A stretch of DNA of 64,000 bases from JAAYYM01 sp964638005. Its GTDB lineage: Bacteria > Bacillota > Clostridia > Lachnospirales > Lachnospiraceae. The translations under genes were made by a program, and so were the position numbers. The stretch spans positions 1 to 64,000 of the forward strand of contig CAZWXS010000002.1 in NCBI GenBank assembly GCA_964638005.1, read 5' to 3'. Under the pieces are notes generated by a model. The model saw only the letters and a list, made by a program, of their open reading frames with translations. It made no database searches and was not told the origin of the DNA. Of the stretch, positions 1-8,343 are shown in pieces (position 1 is the first letter of the stretch; each line of letters begins with the position of its first letter).

Positions 1-1
1 G

Positions 2-730
2 GGCTGGTACGAGGAAGAGGATGTCCTGTTTAAGGGACGGGTGCTCAAGGTCACTTTTCATGAGGACGGCAGTGTGAAAAAGACAACCGTGGTTGCCGAT
101 CACATGGAGCATCCGAACGGAATCCGTGTCCGCGGTAAATATATGTATCTGACACAGAGTTATCTGCATAAACAAAAGACCGAGAGCGGAAAACTGATGA
201 GCTGCGTGTATCGATTCCGGTTGGATGATGAGAATATTGAAATCAAAAACACATTGGAGGATGCACATATTTTTGCAACATTTATCACAGAGAATCCGGA
301 TTGCCAGTATGGTGCCGACGGAATTGCTTTTGGCCCAGATGGGAATCTCTATGTAGGAAACTTCGGAGACGGAGAAGTGGTTAAGATCGTAGTGGATGAG
401 AATGGTGACTATGTCAGTCAATGCACATATGCAAAGGATTTTTCACAGTTGGAAAGTACAGACGGAATGATTTTTGATGAGAAAGGAAATCTGTATGTGG
501 CGGATTTCTGTGCCAATGCAATTGCAAAGATCACGCCGGACGGGAAAGTGACTCGTTATGCGCAGAGTGAGGATTGTGACGGCTTGGACGGAGGCTTGGA
601 TCAGCCGGGTGAGCCGATCATCTGGCAGGGAAAGCTGATTGCTTCCTGCTTTGATCTGGTAACCGGACCGGGCAAGGTCAATACAGTACATGAAATGCCG
701 GCTACCATGTCACAATTGGAACTGGAATGA
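2..730 (+). CDS. SMP-30/gluconolactonase-family sugar lactonase (5' end outside window)
   Basis: The frame is open from base 2, so the gene begins before the window; the GTG at 41 is internal. The visible 242 residues show the repeated blades of an SMP-30/gluconolactonase/LRE beta-propeller: HPNGIRV, GADGIAFGPDGNLYVGNFG, STDGMIFDEKGNLYVADF and a final GLDGGLDQPGEP strand. Known members hydrolyse sugar lactones to aldonic acids with a bound divalent metal. No signal peptide can be judged because the N-terminus is missing. An FGGY kinase starts 25 bp downstream and a dehydrogenase follows, which suggests an oxidative sugar or sugar-acid operon. The substrate is unknown. A phage or strictosidine-synthase-like propeller is the main alternative, less likely in this context. 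Confidence 0.8.
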   Translation, partial: GWYEEEDVLFKGRVLKVTFHEDGSVKKTTVVADHMEHPNGIRVRGKYMYLTQSYLHKQKTESGKLMSCVYRFRLDDENIEIKNTLEDAHIFATFITENPDCQYGADGIAFGPDGNLYVGNFGDGEVVKIVVDENGDYVSQCTYAKDFSQLESTDGMIFDEKGNLYVADFCANAIAKITPDGKVTRYAQSEDCDGLDGGLDQPGEPIIWQGKLIASCFDLVTGPGKVNTVHEMPATMSQLELE

Positions 731-755
731 GGAAGTGAAGGACAGGTGTGAAACC

Positions 756-2273
756 ATGAGATATCTGATGGCACATGATTTGGGGACTTCCGGGGATAAG
801 GCAACCCTGTTTGATGAAGAGGGAAAACTGATCGGAAGCAGTATTAAGGAATATGCAGTACACTACTTTAACGAAAACTGGGCAGAGCAGAATGCGGATG
901 ACTGGTGGAATGCAGTCTGCGATACGACAAAGTCTCTGATGAAAAGATGGAAAGTCAAAGCAGAAGAAATCGCAGTGGTTTCCTTTAGCGGACAGATGAT
1001 GGGATGCCTGTGTGTTGACCGCAGAGGCATTCCTCTTCGTCCGTCTATCATATGGGCAGATATGCGGGCTGAGGAGGAAGCACGCATCATTGAAAATTCC
1101 ATCAGTCAGTGGGAATTTTATAATATAGTCGGACACAGAAATACTGCTTCCTATGGAATACAGAAGCTGATGTGGATTAAGCGGAACGAGCCGGAGGTTT
1201 ATGCAAATACATATAAGATGCTGAATGCAAAGGATTATATTGTATTGAAACTGACCGGCAATTTTTATACGGATTATTCGGATGCCAACAGCTGCGGCTG
1301 CTTTGATCTCGTTCATATGTGCTGGTCAGAGAAGATACTGAAGGCAGCAGACATTTCGATGGATAAGCTGCCGGAGTGCAAACCTTCTACGTTCATAGGC
1401 GGCCGGGTCACGGAGGAAGCTGCTGCACTCACTGGTCTGCATGCAGGAACGACGGTGGTTCTGGGAGCAGGAGACGGTGTGACAGCCAATGTGGGCAGCG
1501 GGTCTATCAGGGAAGGAAAGACCTATTGCTGTCTCGGTACTTCGGCATGGATAACCACAACCTCAGCAACCCCTATTTTTGATGAGAAAATGCGCATTGT
1601 AAACTGGGCACATGCTGTTCCGGGCTACTATGCACCAAACGGAACGATGCAGGCGGCAGGTGCTTCCTATAGTTGGGCAAAGAATCAAATCTGTCTTTGG
1701 GAGCAGATGAAGGCAAAGGAATGCAACGGTTCGCCATATCAATATATGAATGCAAGTGTTGCAAAGAGCATACCGGGAGCAAACGGAATCTATTTTCTCC
1801 CGTATCTGCTCGGAGAACGTGCACCACGCTGGAATTCGGATGCCAAAGGTGCTTTTATCGGACTGAAGGCAGAAAACACAAGGAGTGACCTTCTCAGGAG
1901 CGTTCTGGAGGGCGTTACTATGAATCTCGATATTTGTCTGAAAGTCTTACAGAGCCATTTGCAGATTGATGAGATTACAGTGGTAGGCGGAGGCGCGCGA
2001 GGAGAAGTATGGCGTCAGATCATGGCAGATATTTTCGGAACCAGGATTTTAGTTCCGCAGGCATTGGAAGAGGGCGGATCTATGGGCGCAGCTGTAATCG
2101 GTGGTGTCGGAGCCGGTATCTTCAAGGATTTCTCGGTGGTGGATGAGCTGTTTTTAAAGATGGAACATATGCAGATTCCCAATCCTCTGAATACAGAAAT
2201 CTATCAGAAGAAGAAACTGGTTTTCGAACAGTTATATCAAGCATTGGAGCCATTATACCAGACTATGTTATAG
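756..2273 (+). CDS. FGGY-family carbohydrate kinase, xylulokinase-like
   Basis: About 505 residues, usual for the FGGY family. The N-terminus MAHDLGTSGDKATLFDEEG is the first phosphate loop of the ASKHA fold; SFSGQMMGCLC and SIIWADMRAEEEA match xylulokinase-type motifs; GAGDGVTANVGSGS and VTVVGGGARGEVWRQIMAD are the second-domain nucleotide-binding motifs. It should phosphorylate a ketose or polyol in the cytoplasm using ATP. The ATG at 756 is preferred over in-frame codons from 690 because the FGGY N-terminus starts there and the upstream codons overlap the lactonase gene. It lies 25 bp after the lactonase and 12 bp before the dehydrogenase, so it is probably in their operon. FGGY substrates cannot be read reliably from sequence; xylulose is only a guess. 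Confidence 0.88.
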   Translation: MRYLMAHDLGTSGDKATLFDEEGKLIGSSIKEYAVHYFNENWAEQNADDWWNAVCDTTKSLMKRWKVKAEEIAVVSFSGQMMGCLCVDRRGIPLRPSIIWADMRAEEEARIIENSISQWEFYNIVGHRNTASYGIQKLMWIKRNEPEVYANTYKMLNAKDYIVLKLTGNFYTDYSDANSCGCFDLVHMCWSEKILKAADISMDKLPECKPSTFIGGRVTEEAAALTGLHAGTTVVLGAGDGVTANVGSGSIREGKTYCCLGTSAWITTTSATPIFDEKMRIVNWAHAVPGYYAPNGTMQAAGASYSWAKNQICLWEQMKAKECNGSPYQYMNASVAKSIPGANGIYFLPYLLGERAPRWNSDAKGAFIGLKAENTRSDLLRSVLEGVTMNLDICLKVLQSHLQIDEITVVGGGARGEVWRQIMADIFGTRILVPQALEEGGSMGAAVIGGVGAGIFKDFSVVDELFLKMEHMQIPNPLNTEIYQKKKLVFEQLYQALEPLYQTML

Positions 2274-2285
2274 GAGATGAAGAAG

Positions 2286-3329
2286 ATGAAATCATTGGTA
2301 GCAAACAAAGACAATTCGTTAGAGGTCAGGGAAATTCCAAAGCCGGTCTATACCGAAAAGCAGGCATTGGTTAAAATGATCTGCTGCGGTATCTGCAACG
2401 GAACGGATATGAAGTTAATCCATCATACTTTCAAAGGATTTGATGAAAGCTGCTATCCCATTATGCTGGGACATGAGGCAGTCGGTAGGGTCGTAGAGGT
2501 CGGCAGTGAGGTGAAGAAATATAAGGTCGGTGATGTTGTCCTGCTTCCGTTTGTGGATGCAGACCCGAAGCTGTATGGAGAACTGGGATCGGGCTGGGGC
2601 GGTTACAGCGAGTACGGAGTGGTGCATGATGAGACTGCCTATTCGGAAGGCGAAGCTCCGGAGTGTGCGTTTGCTCAGACGATTGTTCCGAAGAGCATCG
2701 ATCCGGTAGATGCGAGCATGATCATTACGCTGAGAGAGGTATTGAGCAGCATTTACAGATTCGGTATCCAAAAAGAGCACAGTGTGGTTGTATTCGGCTG
2801 CGGTCCGGTAGGACAGACATTTATCCGGTTTTTGAAATTATTGGGCGTCAAAACGGTCATTGCATTTGATGTCATAGACGAAAAAATCCAGGATGCATTG
2901 GGAAAAGGTGCTGATTATGCCTACAACAGTACCACCTGTGATGTGGAGAAGACCGTATATGGAATCTGCCCTGCAGGAGCGGATTATGTATTGGATGCCG
3001 TAGGCATGACCAGCATCATCAATCAGGGGATGAACCTGATTCAGGATGGCGGCAAGATATGCTGTTACGGGATTGCACCTAAGAGCAAAGCGGAGATTGA
3101 CTGGAGCCATGCACCTTATAATTGGACATTACAGTTTCAACAGTTTCCCTCCAAGAAGGAAGAAGGAGCATGTACACAGCAGATTTATCAATGGATTGCG
3201 GAGGGAATCATTGATTTGAAAGATTATATATCTGACTATTTCTCTTTCGAGGAGGTCATGACAGCATTTGATCGATTGGAACAACGAAAAATAAGCAAAA
3301 AAGGAATCGTGGTCTTTGAAAATGTATAA
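2286..3329 (+). CDS. Zinc-dependent medium-chain dehydrogenase (sorbitol/threonine dehydrogenase type)
   Basis: About 347 residues of the MDR superfamily. The catalytic-zinc motif is ICCGICNGTD near residues 32-41 with GHEAVGRVVEVGSEV about 25 residues later, and the Rossmann motif is VVVFGCGPVGQTFIRFL near residue 170. The four-cysteine structural zinc lobe of classical alcohol dehydrogenases is not visible. It probably oxidises a sugar or polyol hydroxyl with NAD(P). An AGGAG at 2272-2276 touches the ATG at 2277 but is well spaced (9 bp) from the ATG at 2286, so 2286 is chosen. The transporter fragment begins inside its last codons. Neighbours suggest it acts on the same sugar or sugar acid as the lactonase and kinase. 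Confidence 0.85.
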   Translation: MKSLVANKDNSLEVREIPKPVYTEKQALVKMICCGICNGTDMKLIHHTFKGFDESCYPIMLGHEAVGRVVEVGSEVKKYKVGDVVLLPFVDADPKLYGELGSGWGGYSEYGVVHDETAYSEGEAPECAFAQTIVPKSIDPVDASMIITLREVLSSIYRFGIQKEHSVVVFGCGPVGQTFIRFLKLLGVKTVIAFDVIDEKIQDALGKGADYAYNSTTCDVEKTVYGICPAGADYVLDAVGMTSIINQGMNLIQDGGKICCYGIAPKSKAEIDWSHAPYNWTLQFQQFPSKKEEGACTQQIYQWIAEGIIDLKDYISDYFSFEEVMTAFDRLEQRKISKKGIVVFENV

Positions 3330-4209
3330 AAAAATATGCTATGGTCTGGGGGATCTTGCAGTAAACGGGATGTTCACCTTTGTTTCTACATATATCCTGT
3401 TCTATTATACCGATATAGAAAAAATCAGTCTGGCTACCGTGGGCACTGCGCTTTTTCTCGGAAGAAGCATGGATGCGGTTTTTAGTGTCATAGTAGGAGG
3501 TATTGTGGACAGAACGCAGACCAAATGGGGAAAATGCAGGCCTTTTCTGGTGTGGTTTGGTATTCCGCTGGGACTGATGCTGATTTTTTTATTTGCGGTA
3601 CCTGACATCGGGATATACAAGGGGCTGTATTGCGGAGTGACTTATGTATTGTTCAGCATTTTTTTCTCTTTGGTCAATGTGCCGTATACGACGATGGCAT
3701 CTATGATCAGTAAACGTGATGATGTACGGATTCAATATAATGTGCTGAAGATGCTGGGAGCCAATCTCGGTGGGGTCCTGGTGACTGCCTTTACGCTGTC
3801 GATTGTACAGAAAAACAGTGCCGGATTCGGCCACGGATATACCAAAACAGCCTGTCTGTATGCAGTCATTGCAATTGCGGCATTGCTGATCTGTGCTTTT
3901 GTGACAAAGGAAACTGTTCAGACAGAACAGGAAGAGAAAATGCGGATCAAGGAATTCGGCTGCATTGCAAAACAAAATAAAAACTGGTTGATTTTCTGTG
4001 TTGTGATGTTTTTCAGCTTGTTATATATGACGCTTCATAACCAAAGTACGATTTATTATATGAAGTACTATTTGGGCAAGGAAAATCTGAGTTCCTTTAT
4101 TTTGTCCATGACGCCCTTTATCTGTATGCTGGCAGCCCTTATCATGCCTCCGATTGCATCGAGAGTGGGAATGAAGGCAACAGTCTGTGCAGGAAATTCG
4201 AGAAGGTAG
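3322..4209 (+). pseudogene. 3'-truncated GPH-family sugar:cation symporter
   Basis: The N-terminus ICYGLGDLAVNGMFTFV and the motif GGIVDRTQTKWGKCRPFL are hallmarks of glycoside-pentoside-hexuronide symporters, and about eight membrane segments can be traced. The family is usually 450-480 residues, but this reading frame stops after about 296, just after PPIASRVGMK, with a tail (ATVCAGNSRR) unlike the family. The next gene begins six bases later and lacks its own N-terminal domain, so a deletion probably fused the two. The ATG at 3322 overlaps the dehydrogenase stop and fits translational coupling; a TTG at 3316 is less likely. The fragment is unlikely to transport unless the break is an assembly error. 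Confidence 0.75.
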
Positions 4210-4214
4210 CGGAT

Positions 4215-5369
4215 ATGCTGGAAAAGAAGAAGGAAGAACAGAACTTGATCCTGCGGCACAATTTTCAGCTGTTTCTCCTTTCGCAGGATGATGCATCCGA
4301 ATATCCGAACATCGAAAAGAAAACAGCACGCATGGTTCTGATCAGTTTTATCAAACAGCAGAAAATCCGCCTGAAATATTCAAAGCAGGAGGAGTCCGGT
4401 GTGAATCTGGACTGTTTCCGTTTGGAGCAACTGGATTATTTCAAGGGCATAGAGTGCAGAGCCGTTGTCCGCATGGAGGCCAATGAATACGTCGGAATTT
4501 TCAGTATGGATGAATCGGTGCAGGATGAAGCCTATGCAATGAAGAAGGTACTCAATATCTTGCAGCCTGCGGTTGAACTGCAGGAGCCTGTGAACTTTAC
4601 CTATTTTGTCTCTGAACCGACTTATAATGTCCTCAATCTTCCGATTGTGTATCACACCATCAGAAAATTGCAGGATTATGTATATTCCTTTACGGACAAG
4701 ACAATCTTCAGCCAGAAGGAATGGCAGCATACAGTCGACGAGACGATCGTATTTGATCAGTATCGTGAGGTGTTCAGAGAACAGTTGGAAGAAGAGGATC
4801 TTGACAGTGCCAAGGACAGCCTGTTTCAAATCTTTGAGGTTACAAAGAAGCATTGTAACATTTGGGAGTATACAGAAGAGATGCGGACACTGCTGCATTA
4901 CATAGCAGATTTTGCAGAGCGGAAGAAAATTGATTCTGATATAGAGGAGAGGAGCTATTCTTTTGAAGACACTGAAGAAACAGAGGAAATGCTCTGTACA
5001 TATCTGAATCGTGTTTTTGAAGCATTGAATCAACAGAAGGAACAACAGTATACCCGATATATTCAACAGGCCATAGAGTTCATTCAGAAGAACTATGCGC
5101 AGAATATTGCCATACCGGACATTGCGGAGGCGGTGAACATATCGGAAGGACATCTGCGCAAATGCTTCAAGCAGGAAACCAATATGAAGGTCATAGATTA
5201 TCTGACCGATTATCGTCTGGAGAAGGCCAAGAAGTATATAGAAAAAGGTGAACATCATCTGGATACCGTCTGGAAAAAGACAGGCTTTACATCTGCACAA
5301 TATTTCAGTTATGTATTCAAGAAAAGGGAAGGAATGTCTCCTAGAGACTACATGAAGAAGAAAATATGA
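4215..5369 (+). CDS. YesN-type AraC regulator lacking its receiver domain (probably 5'-truncated)
   Basis: The C-terminal 100 residues are an AraC helix-turn-helix pair: NYAQNIAIPDIAEAVNISE, then HLRKCFKQ and TGFTSAQYFSYVFKKREG with a final MSPRDYM. The rest resembles the middle region of YesN response regulators, which are normally about 500 residues with a 120-residue receiver in front. Here there are 384 residues and no receiver. In-frame codons upstream of the ATG at 4215 read RKFEKVADMLEKKKEEQ, which resembles the end of a receiver plus linker, so the true start has been lost. The stop overlaps the start of a YesM kinase (ATGA), the normal partner. If expressed it could bind DNA but could not be phosphorylated in the usual way. 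Confidence 0.75.
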   Translation: MLEKKKEEQNLILRHNFQLFLLSQDDASEYPNIEKKTARMVLISFIKQQKIRLKYSKQEESGVNLDCFRLEQLDYFKGIECRAVVRMEANEYVGIFSMDESVQDEAYAMKKVLNILQPAVELQEPVNFTYFVSEPTYNVLNLPIVYHTIRKLQDYVYSFTDKTIFSQKEWQHTVDETIVFDQYREVFREQLEEEDLDSAKDSLFQIFEVTKKHCNIWEYTEEMRTLLHYIADFAERKKIDSDIEERSYSFEDTEETEEMLCTYLNRVFEALNQQKEQQYTRYIQQAIEFIQKNYAQNIAIPDIAEAVNISEGHLRKCFKQETNMKVIDYLTDYRLEKAKKYIEKGEHHLDTVWKKTGFTSAQYFSYVFKKREGMSPRDYMKKKI

Positions 5370-7123
5370 GCGTTGGTAATCAGAACAGACACGCCGCAAG
5401 GATGCAGCCCAGAATCACAAATACGATCATGGTCGTGGTCGTTATCTTTTTTGCTGTGATTTATGCCGGAATCTGTGTCTATTTGAGTGATGCAAACACC
5501 AAACAGACCATTTCAAATCAGCAGGGGCAGATTGATAAGACCGAAGCCCAGGTCTCCTTTTGGCAGACAACGACTATGAATATTGCAAAAAAGATAGCAT
5601 TGGATGTGCATCTGGAGGAGGAAATCCGAACACCGGAGACACTTTCTGCGGAATATGCTTTGCTGAGACGTAATATCAGAAATACGCTGCTGACCTATGC
5701 ACATATTGAAAACGGTATTCAGGAAATTACGATCTACACCGATGACGGAAGGACTTTCTCAAGTGCGGAGATGAGAGGCGGCTTCTATCCCGAACAGAAC
5801 CAGTGGTATCTGGATTTTATCGCACAGGGAGAGCCTACAGGCTATACGGATGTACATATGTCTACTTCCCCGCAGCAGGATGCGATCGTTCCGGTTATCA
5901 GTTATGTGTTTCCTTACTATTCACCGCAGAATTACAAAGAGAAAATCGGAAATATCATCATCAGCTTGGAATATGCTTCATTGGAGGATATCTTGCTAGT
6001 GGATATGGCTGAACTGGAAGGGTATTGCCTGTATGACGGAGCCGGAAAACGTATCGTGGAAGCAGGAGAACTGACATTGGATTACGACAAGGTCATGACC
6101 GGAGCCGAAGAGGGTATTTATCGGAAAGGTTCGGGTAATACGGTACTGATTGCAGACGATATGCAGGATGGATGGCACCTGATGTTTGAATTGTCGAACC
6201 GGGTAAGAAAAAAACAGATCGGTGAATTGAGCGGCTATCTTTTGATCATTACTTTTTTTCTGCTTGTGACGATAGGCGTGATCCTGAAGGTGCTGATCAG
6301 AAATATTGTAAAACCGGTGGAACAACTGACAGAGGCAGCTGTGGAGCTCGGTAACGGAAATTTTGACGTTGTGGTGGACATTCATACGAAGGATGAAATA
6401 GAAATGCTTGCAGAGGTTTTCAATCATATGGTTGGAGACATTCAGCAGCTGCTTGAAAAGTCCGTGGAAAGCGAGAAAATCACAAGGAAGATGCAGATCG
6501 ATAATCTGATGCTGCAAATCAATCCGCACTTTATTTATAATACACTCAATTCCATCATTTATATGGCAAGTGAGGAAGGAAACGAGAAGATCATTGAATT
6601 TACCAATGCTTTTATTTCGCTGCTGCAAAATACGCTGCGCATCAGAAATACGATTTACGTGAGCCTGCGGGAGACATTGGAGAATATCGAGAACTATTTG
6701 ATTCTGCAGAAGTATAGGTATGTCAATAAATTTGAAATCGAGATCATATGTCCGGAGGAACTTAAGTACTGTGCGATTCCGAATATTATGGTGCAGCCTA
6801 TTGTGGAAAATGCAATTTTCCACGGAATCGCACCAAAGGAGGGTATGGGGCATCTGAAGATCTGTGTCGAAAGGATCGGAGATGACATTTGCATATGCGT
6901 AGAAGACGATGGGCAGGGAATGTCTCAGGAAAAGGCGGATCGACTGTTGGATGAGGTTCAGACGAACAGCGGCGGCATGAGAAAAATCGGAATAGCAAAT
7001 GTAAACAATCGGATGAAGGAAATCTACGGAGAACCTTATCAGCTTCACATTACCAGTCAGGAAAATGTGGGAACTAAAATTGTGATCAGAATCCCTTATC
7101 AAGAATATCGGGAAACGGTCTGA
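5366..7123 (+). CDS. YesM-type sensor histidine kinase
   Basis: 585 residues: an N-terminal membrane segment (VVVVIFFAVIYAGIC), an extracellular Cache-like domain of about 240 residues, a second membrane segment (LLIITFFLLVTIGVILKVLI), a HAMP domain, then the His_kinase motif QINPHFIYNTLNSI with the phosphorylated histidine near residue 388. The ATPase domain shows MVQPIVENAIFHGI, VEDDGQGMS and the GIANVNNRMKEIYG box. It should sense an extracellular sugar or related signal and phosphorylate a YesN regulator. The start codon overlaps the stop of the receiver-less regulator, its likely former partner. With that receiver missing it may be orphaned, or may act on the intact YesN protein encoded at 8344. 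Stop at 7123, followed by a separate promoter. Confidence 0.9.
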   Translation: MSVGNQNRHAARMQPRITNTIMVVVVIFFAVIYAGICVYLSDANTKQTISNQQGQIDKTEAQVSFWQTTTMNIAKKIALDVHLEEEIRTPETLSAEYALLRRNIRNTLLTYAHIENGIQEITIYTDDGRTFSSAEMRGGFYPEQNQWYLDFIAQGEPTGYTDVHMSTSPQQDAIVPVISYVFPYYSPQNYKEKIGNIIISLEYASLEDILLVDMAELEGYCLYDGAGKRIVEAGELTLDYDKVMTGAEEGIYRKGSGNTVLIADDMQDGWHLMFELSNRVRKKQIGELSGYLLIITFFLLVTIGVILKVLIRNIVKPVEQLTEAAVELGNGNFDVVVDIHTKDEIEMLAEVFNHMVGDIQQLLEKSVESEKITRKMQIDNLMLQINPHFIYNTLNSIIYMASEEGNEKIIEFTNAFISLLQNTLRIRNTIYVSLRETLENIENYLILQKYRYVNKFEIEIICPEELKYCAIPNIMVQPIVENAIFHGIAPKEGMGHLKICVERIGDDICICVEDDGQGMSQEKADRLLDEVQTNSGGMRKIGIANVNNRMKEIYGEPYQLHITSQENVGTKIVIRIPYQEYRETV

Positions 7124-7150
7124 CGGTATCAGAACAGTAAGAGAAATACC

Positions 7151-7201
7151 TTGACATCTCATAGAACGGCTCATAGAATGAATAGAGAACGAAACGTTTC
7201 G
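7151..7201 (+). promoter_or_regulatory. Sigma-A promoter with LacI-type palindromic operator for the KdgT-like gene
   Basis: TTGACA at 7151-7156, a 17-bp spacer and TAGAAT at 7174-7179 make a strong housekeeping promoter. About ten bases after the -10 lies a perfect 12-bp palindrome, CGAAACGTTTCG, at 7190-7201, close to the expected transcription start. Its size and central CG match LacI/GalR-family operators, so a repressor such as a KdgR or CcpA relative could block initiation there. The permease start codon follows at 7214. No LacI-family gene is in the window, so the regulator must be encoded elsewhere. Confidence 0.65.
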
Positions 7202-7213
7202 GGATGGAGACAT

Positions 7214-8164
7214 ATGAGTATGGGATTTATGAAGATGTTGAGAAAAATACCGGCGGGATTGATGATTATTCCGTTGTTCATAGGAACACTGATACATACA
7301 TTTTGTCCGCAGATACTGGAAATCGGCTCTTATACGACGGCGACGTTTTCCAATGCAGGTGCGGCTACGGCACTGGGTATTCAGCTGGTGTGTCTCGGCA
7401 GCAGACTGCAGTTTCGCGAGATCGGAACGGTTGCGAAGCGGGGCGGTATTTTACTCCTGTCGAAGTTTGTTGCAGGTTTTCTGGCAGTGTTGTTCATTGG
7501 CAGACTGCTCGGGACGACAGAGCTTCTGGGCATGAGTCTGCTTGCAATCGTATGTGCGGTATCCAATACAAACGGAAGTATTTATCTGTCATTGATGTCC
7601 TTATACGGAGATGAAAAGGACGCTGCGGCAGTGCCTATCATTACCGTGAATAACGGTCCCTTTTTTCCAATACTGATTTTAGGAGCTGCCGGAATGGCGG
7701 CATTTTCATGGATTGCGGTGCTGGCAGCACTTCTGCCGATTATAATAGGCATGTTTCTTGGAAATATCAGTGCGGATGTGAGAAAGTTTTTGGATCCGGG
7801 TGTGGCATTGCTGCTTCCGTTTATCGGTTTTACCCTCGGTGCGGGAATTGATCTGAAGGATATCTGGCGTGCAGGCGGAGCAGGTGTATTGTTATCGCTG
7901 GTTGCACTGATTTTCGGTGTAGGAATTTCCTATCTCTTTGATCGTCTGCTTGGGAAACGACCGGGATATGCGGCCGTTGCGGCAAGTGCAGTCGGAGCCA
8001 ATGCGGTAGCGGTTCCTGCCGTAATCGGAGCAATCGATGCATCCTGGCAGCCCTATGTAGCATCTGCCACAGTCCAGATCGCAGCAGCAGTCGTGGTGAC
8101 AGCACTTTTGATTCCTCTACTGACCAAAAGAGCTGCGGCTGGTTCACATGAAAGAACTTCATAA
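7214..8164 (+). CDS. kdgT: 2-keto-3-deoxygluconate permease (KdgT family)
   Basis: About 316 residues with roughly ten membrane segments. The sequence fits the KdgT family: KIPAGLMIIPLFIGTLIHTF at the start, GAATALGIQLVCLGSRL, and the glycine-rich GFTLGAGIDLKDI. KdgT takes up 2-keto-3-deoxygluconate, a breakdown product of pectin and hexuronates, by proton symport. The reading frame extends upstream to 7151, but those codons overlap the promoter and operator and are not family-like; the ATG at 7214 has GGAG four bases before it, and the ATG at 7220 is also possible. Its own promoter and operator (7151-7201) and a terminator (8263-8299) suggest a single-gene unit within the sugar-acid region. 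Confidence 0.85.
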   Translation: MSMGFMKMLRKIPAGLMIIPLFIGTLIHTFCPQILEIGSYTTATFSNAGAATALGIQLVCLGSRLQFREIGTVAKRGGILLLSKFVAGFLAVLFIGRLLGTTELLGMSLLAIVCAVSNTNGSIYLSLMSLYGDEKDAAAVPIITVNNGPFFPILILGAAGMAAFSWIAVLAALLPIIIGMFLGNISADVRKFLDPGVALLLPFIGFTLGAGIDLKDIWRAGGAGVLLSLVALIFGVGISYLFDRLLGKRPGYAAVAASAVGANAVAVPAVIGAIDASWQPYVASATVQIAAAVVVTALLIPLLTKRAAAGSHERTS

Positions 8165-8262
8165 AGAGGAAGATTTTAAACGAAAATCAGAAAATTTTCT
8201 ACCCAAAACCGCTGTTTCAGAGACAGCAAAAATATGCTAATGCCTCAAATTGACACCTTTTG

Positions 8263-8299
8263 ATATCTATAGTAGTTTAGTACTATAGATATTTTTTTT
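8263..8299 (+). terminator. Intrinsic terminator after the KdgT-like gene
   Basis: A perfect 12-bp stem, ATATCTATAGTA with TACTATAGATAT, encloses a six-base loop and runs into eight T residues. It lies 99 bp after the permease stop and ahead of the GGAGGAGG ribosome site (8330-8337) of the response regulator. The stem is AT-rich, but its length and T-tract make termination likely. Confidence 0.75.
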
Positions 8300-8343
8300 G
8301 ATTTGCTGAAAAGCAATGGTTTCATATTCGGAGGAGGCAAGGT

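Noticed and set aside
4380..5399. 339-codon minus-strand frame over the AraC-type regulator
   Set aside because: Shadow of a gene with clear helix-turn-helix motifs; no ribosome site or recognisable domain.
5996..7297. 433-codon minus-strand open frame over the YesM kinase gene
   Set aside because: It lies opposite a clear kinase gene, has no family motifs, and its composition is what an antisense shadow would give.
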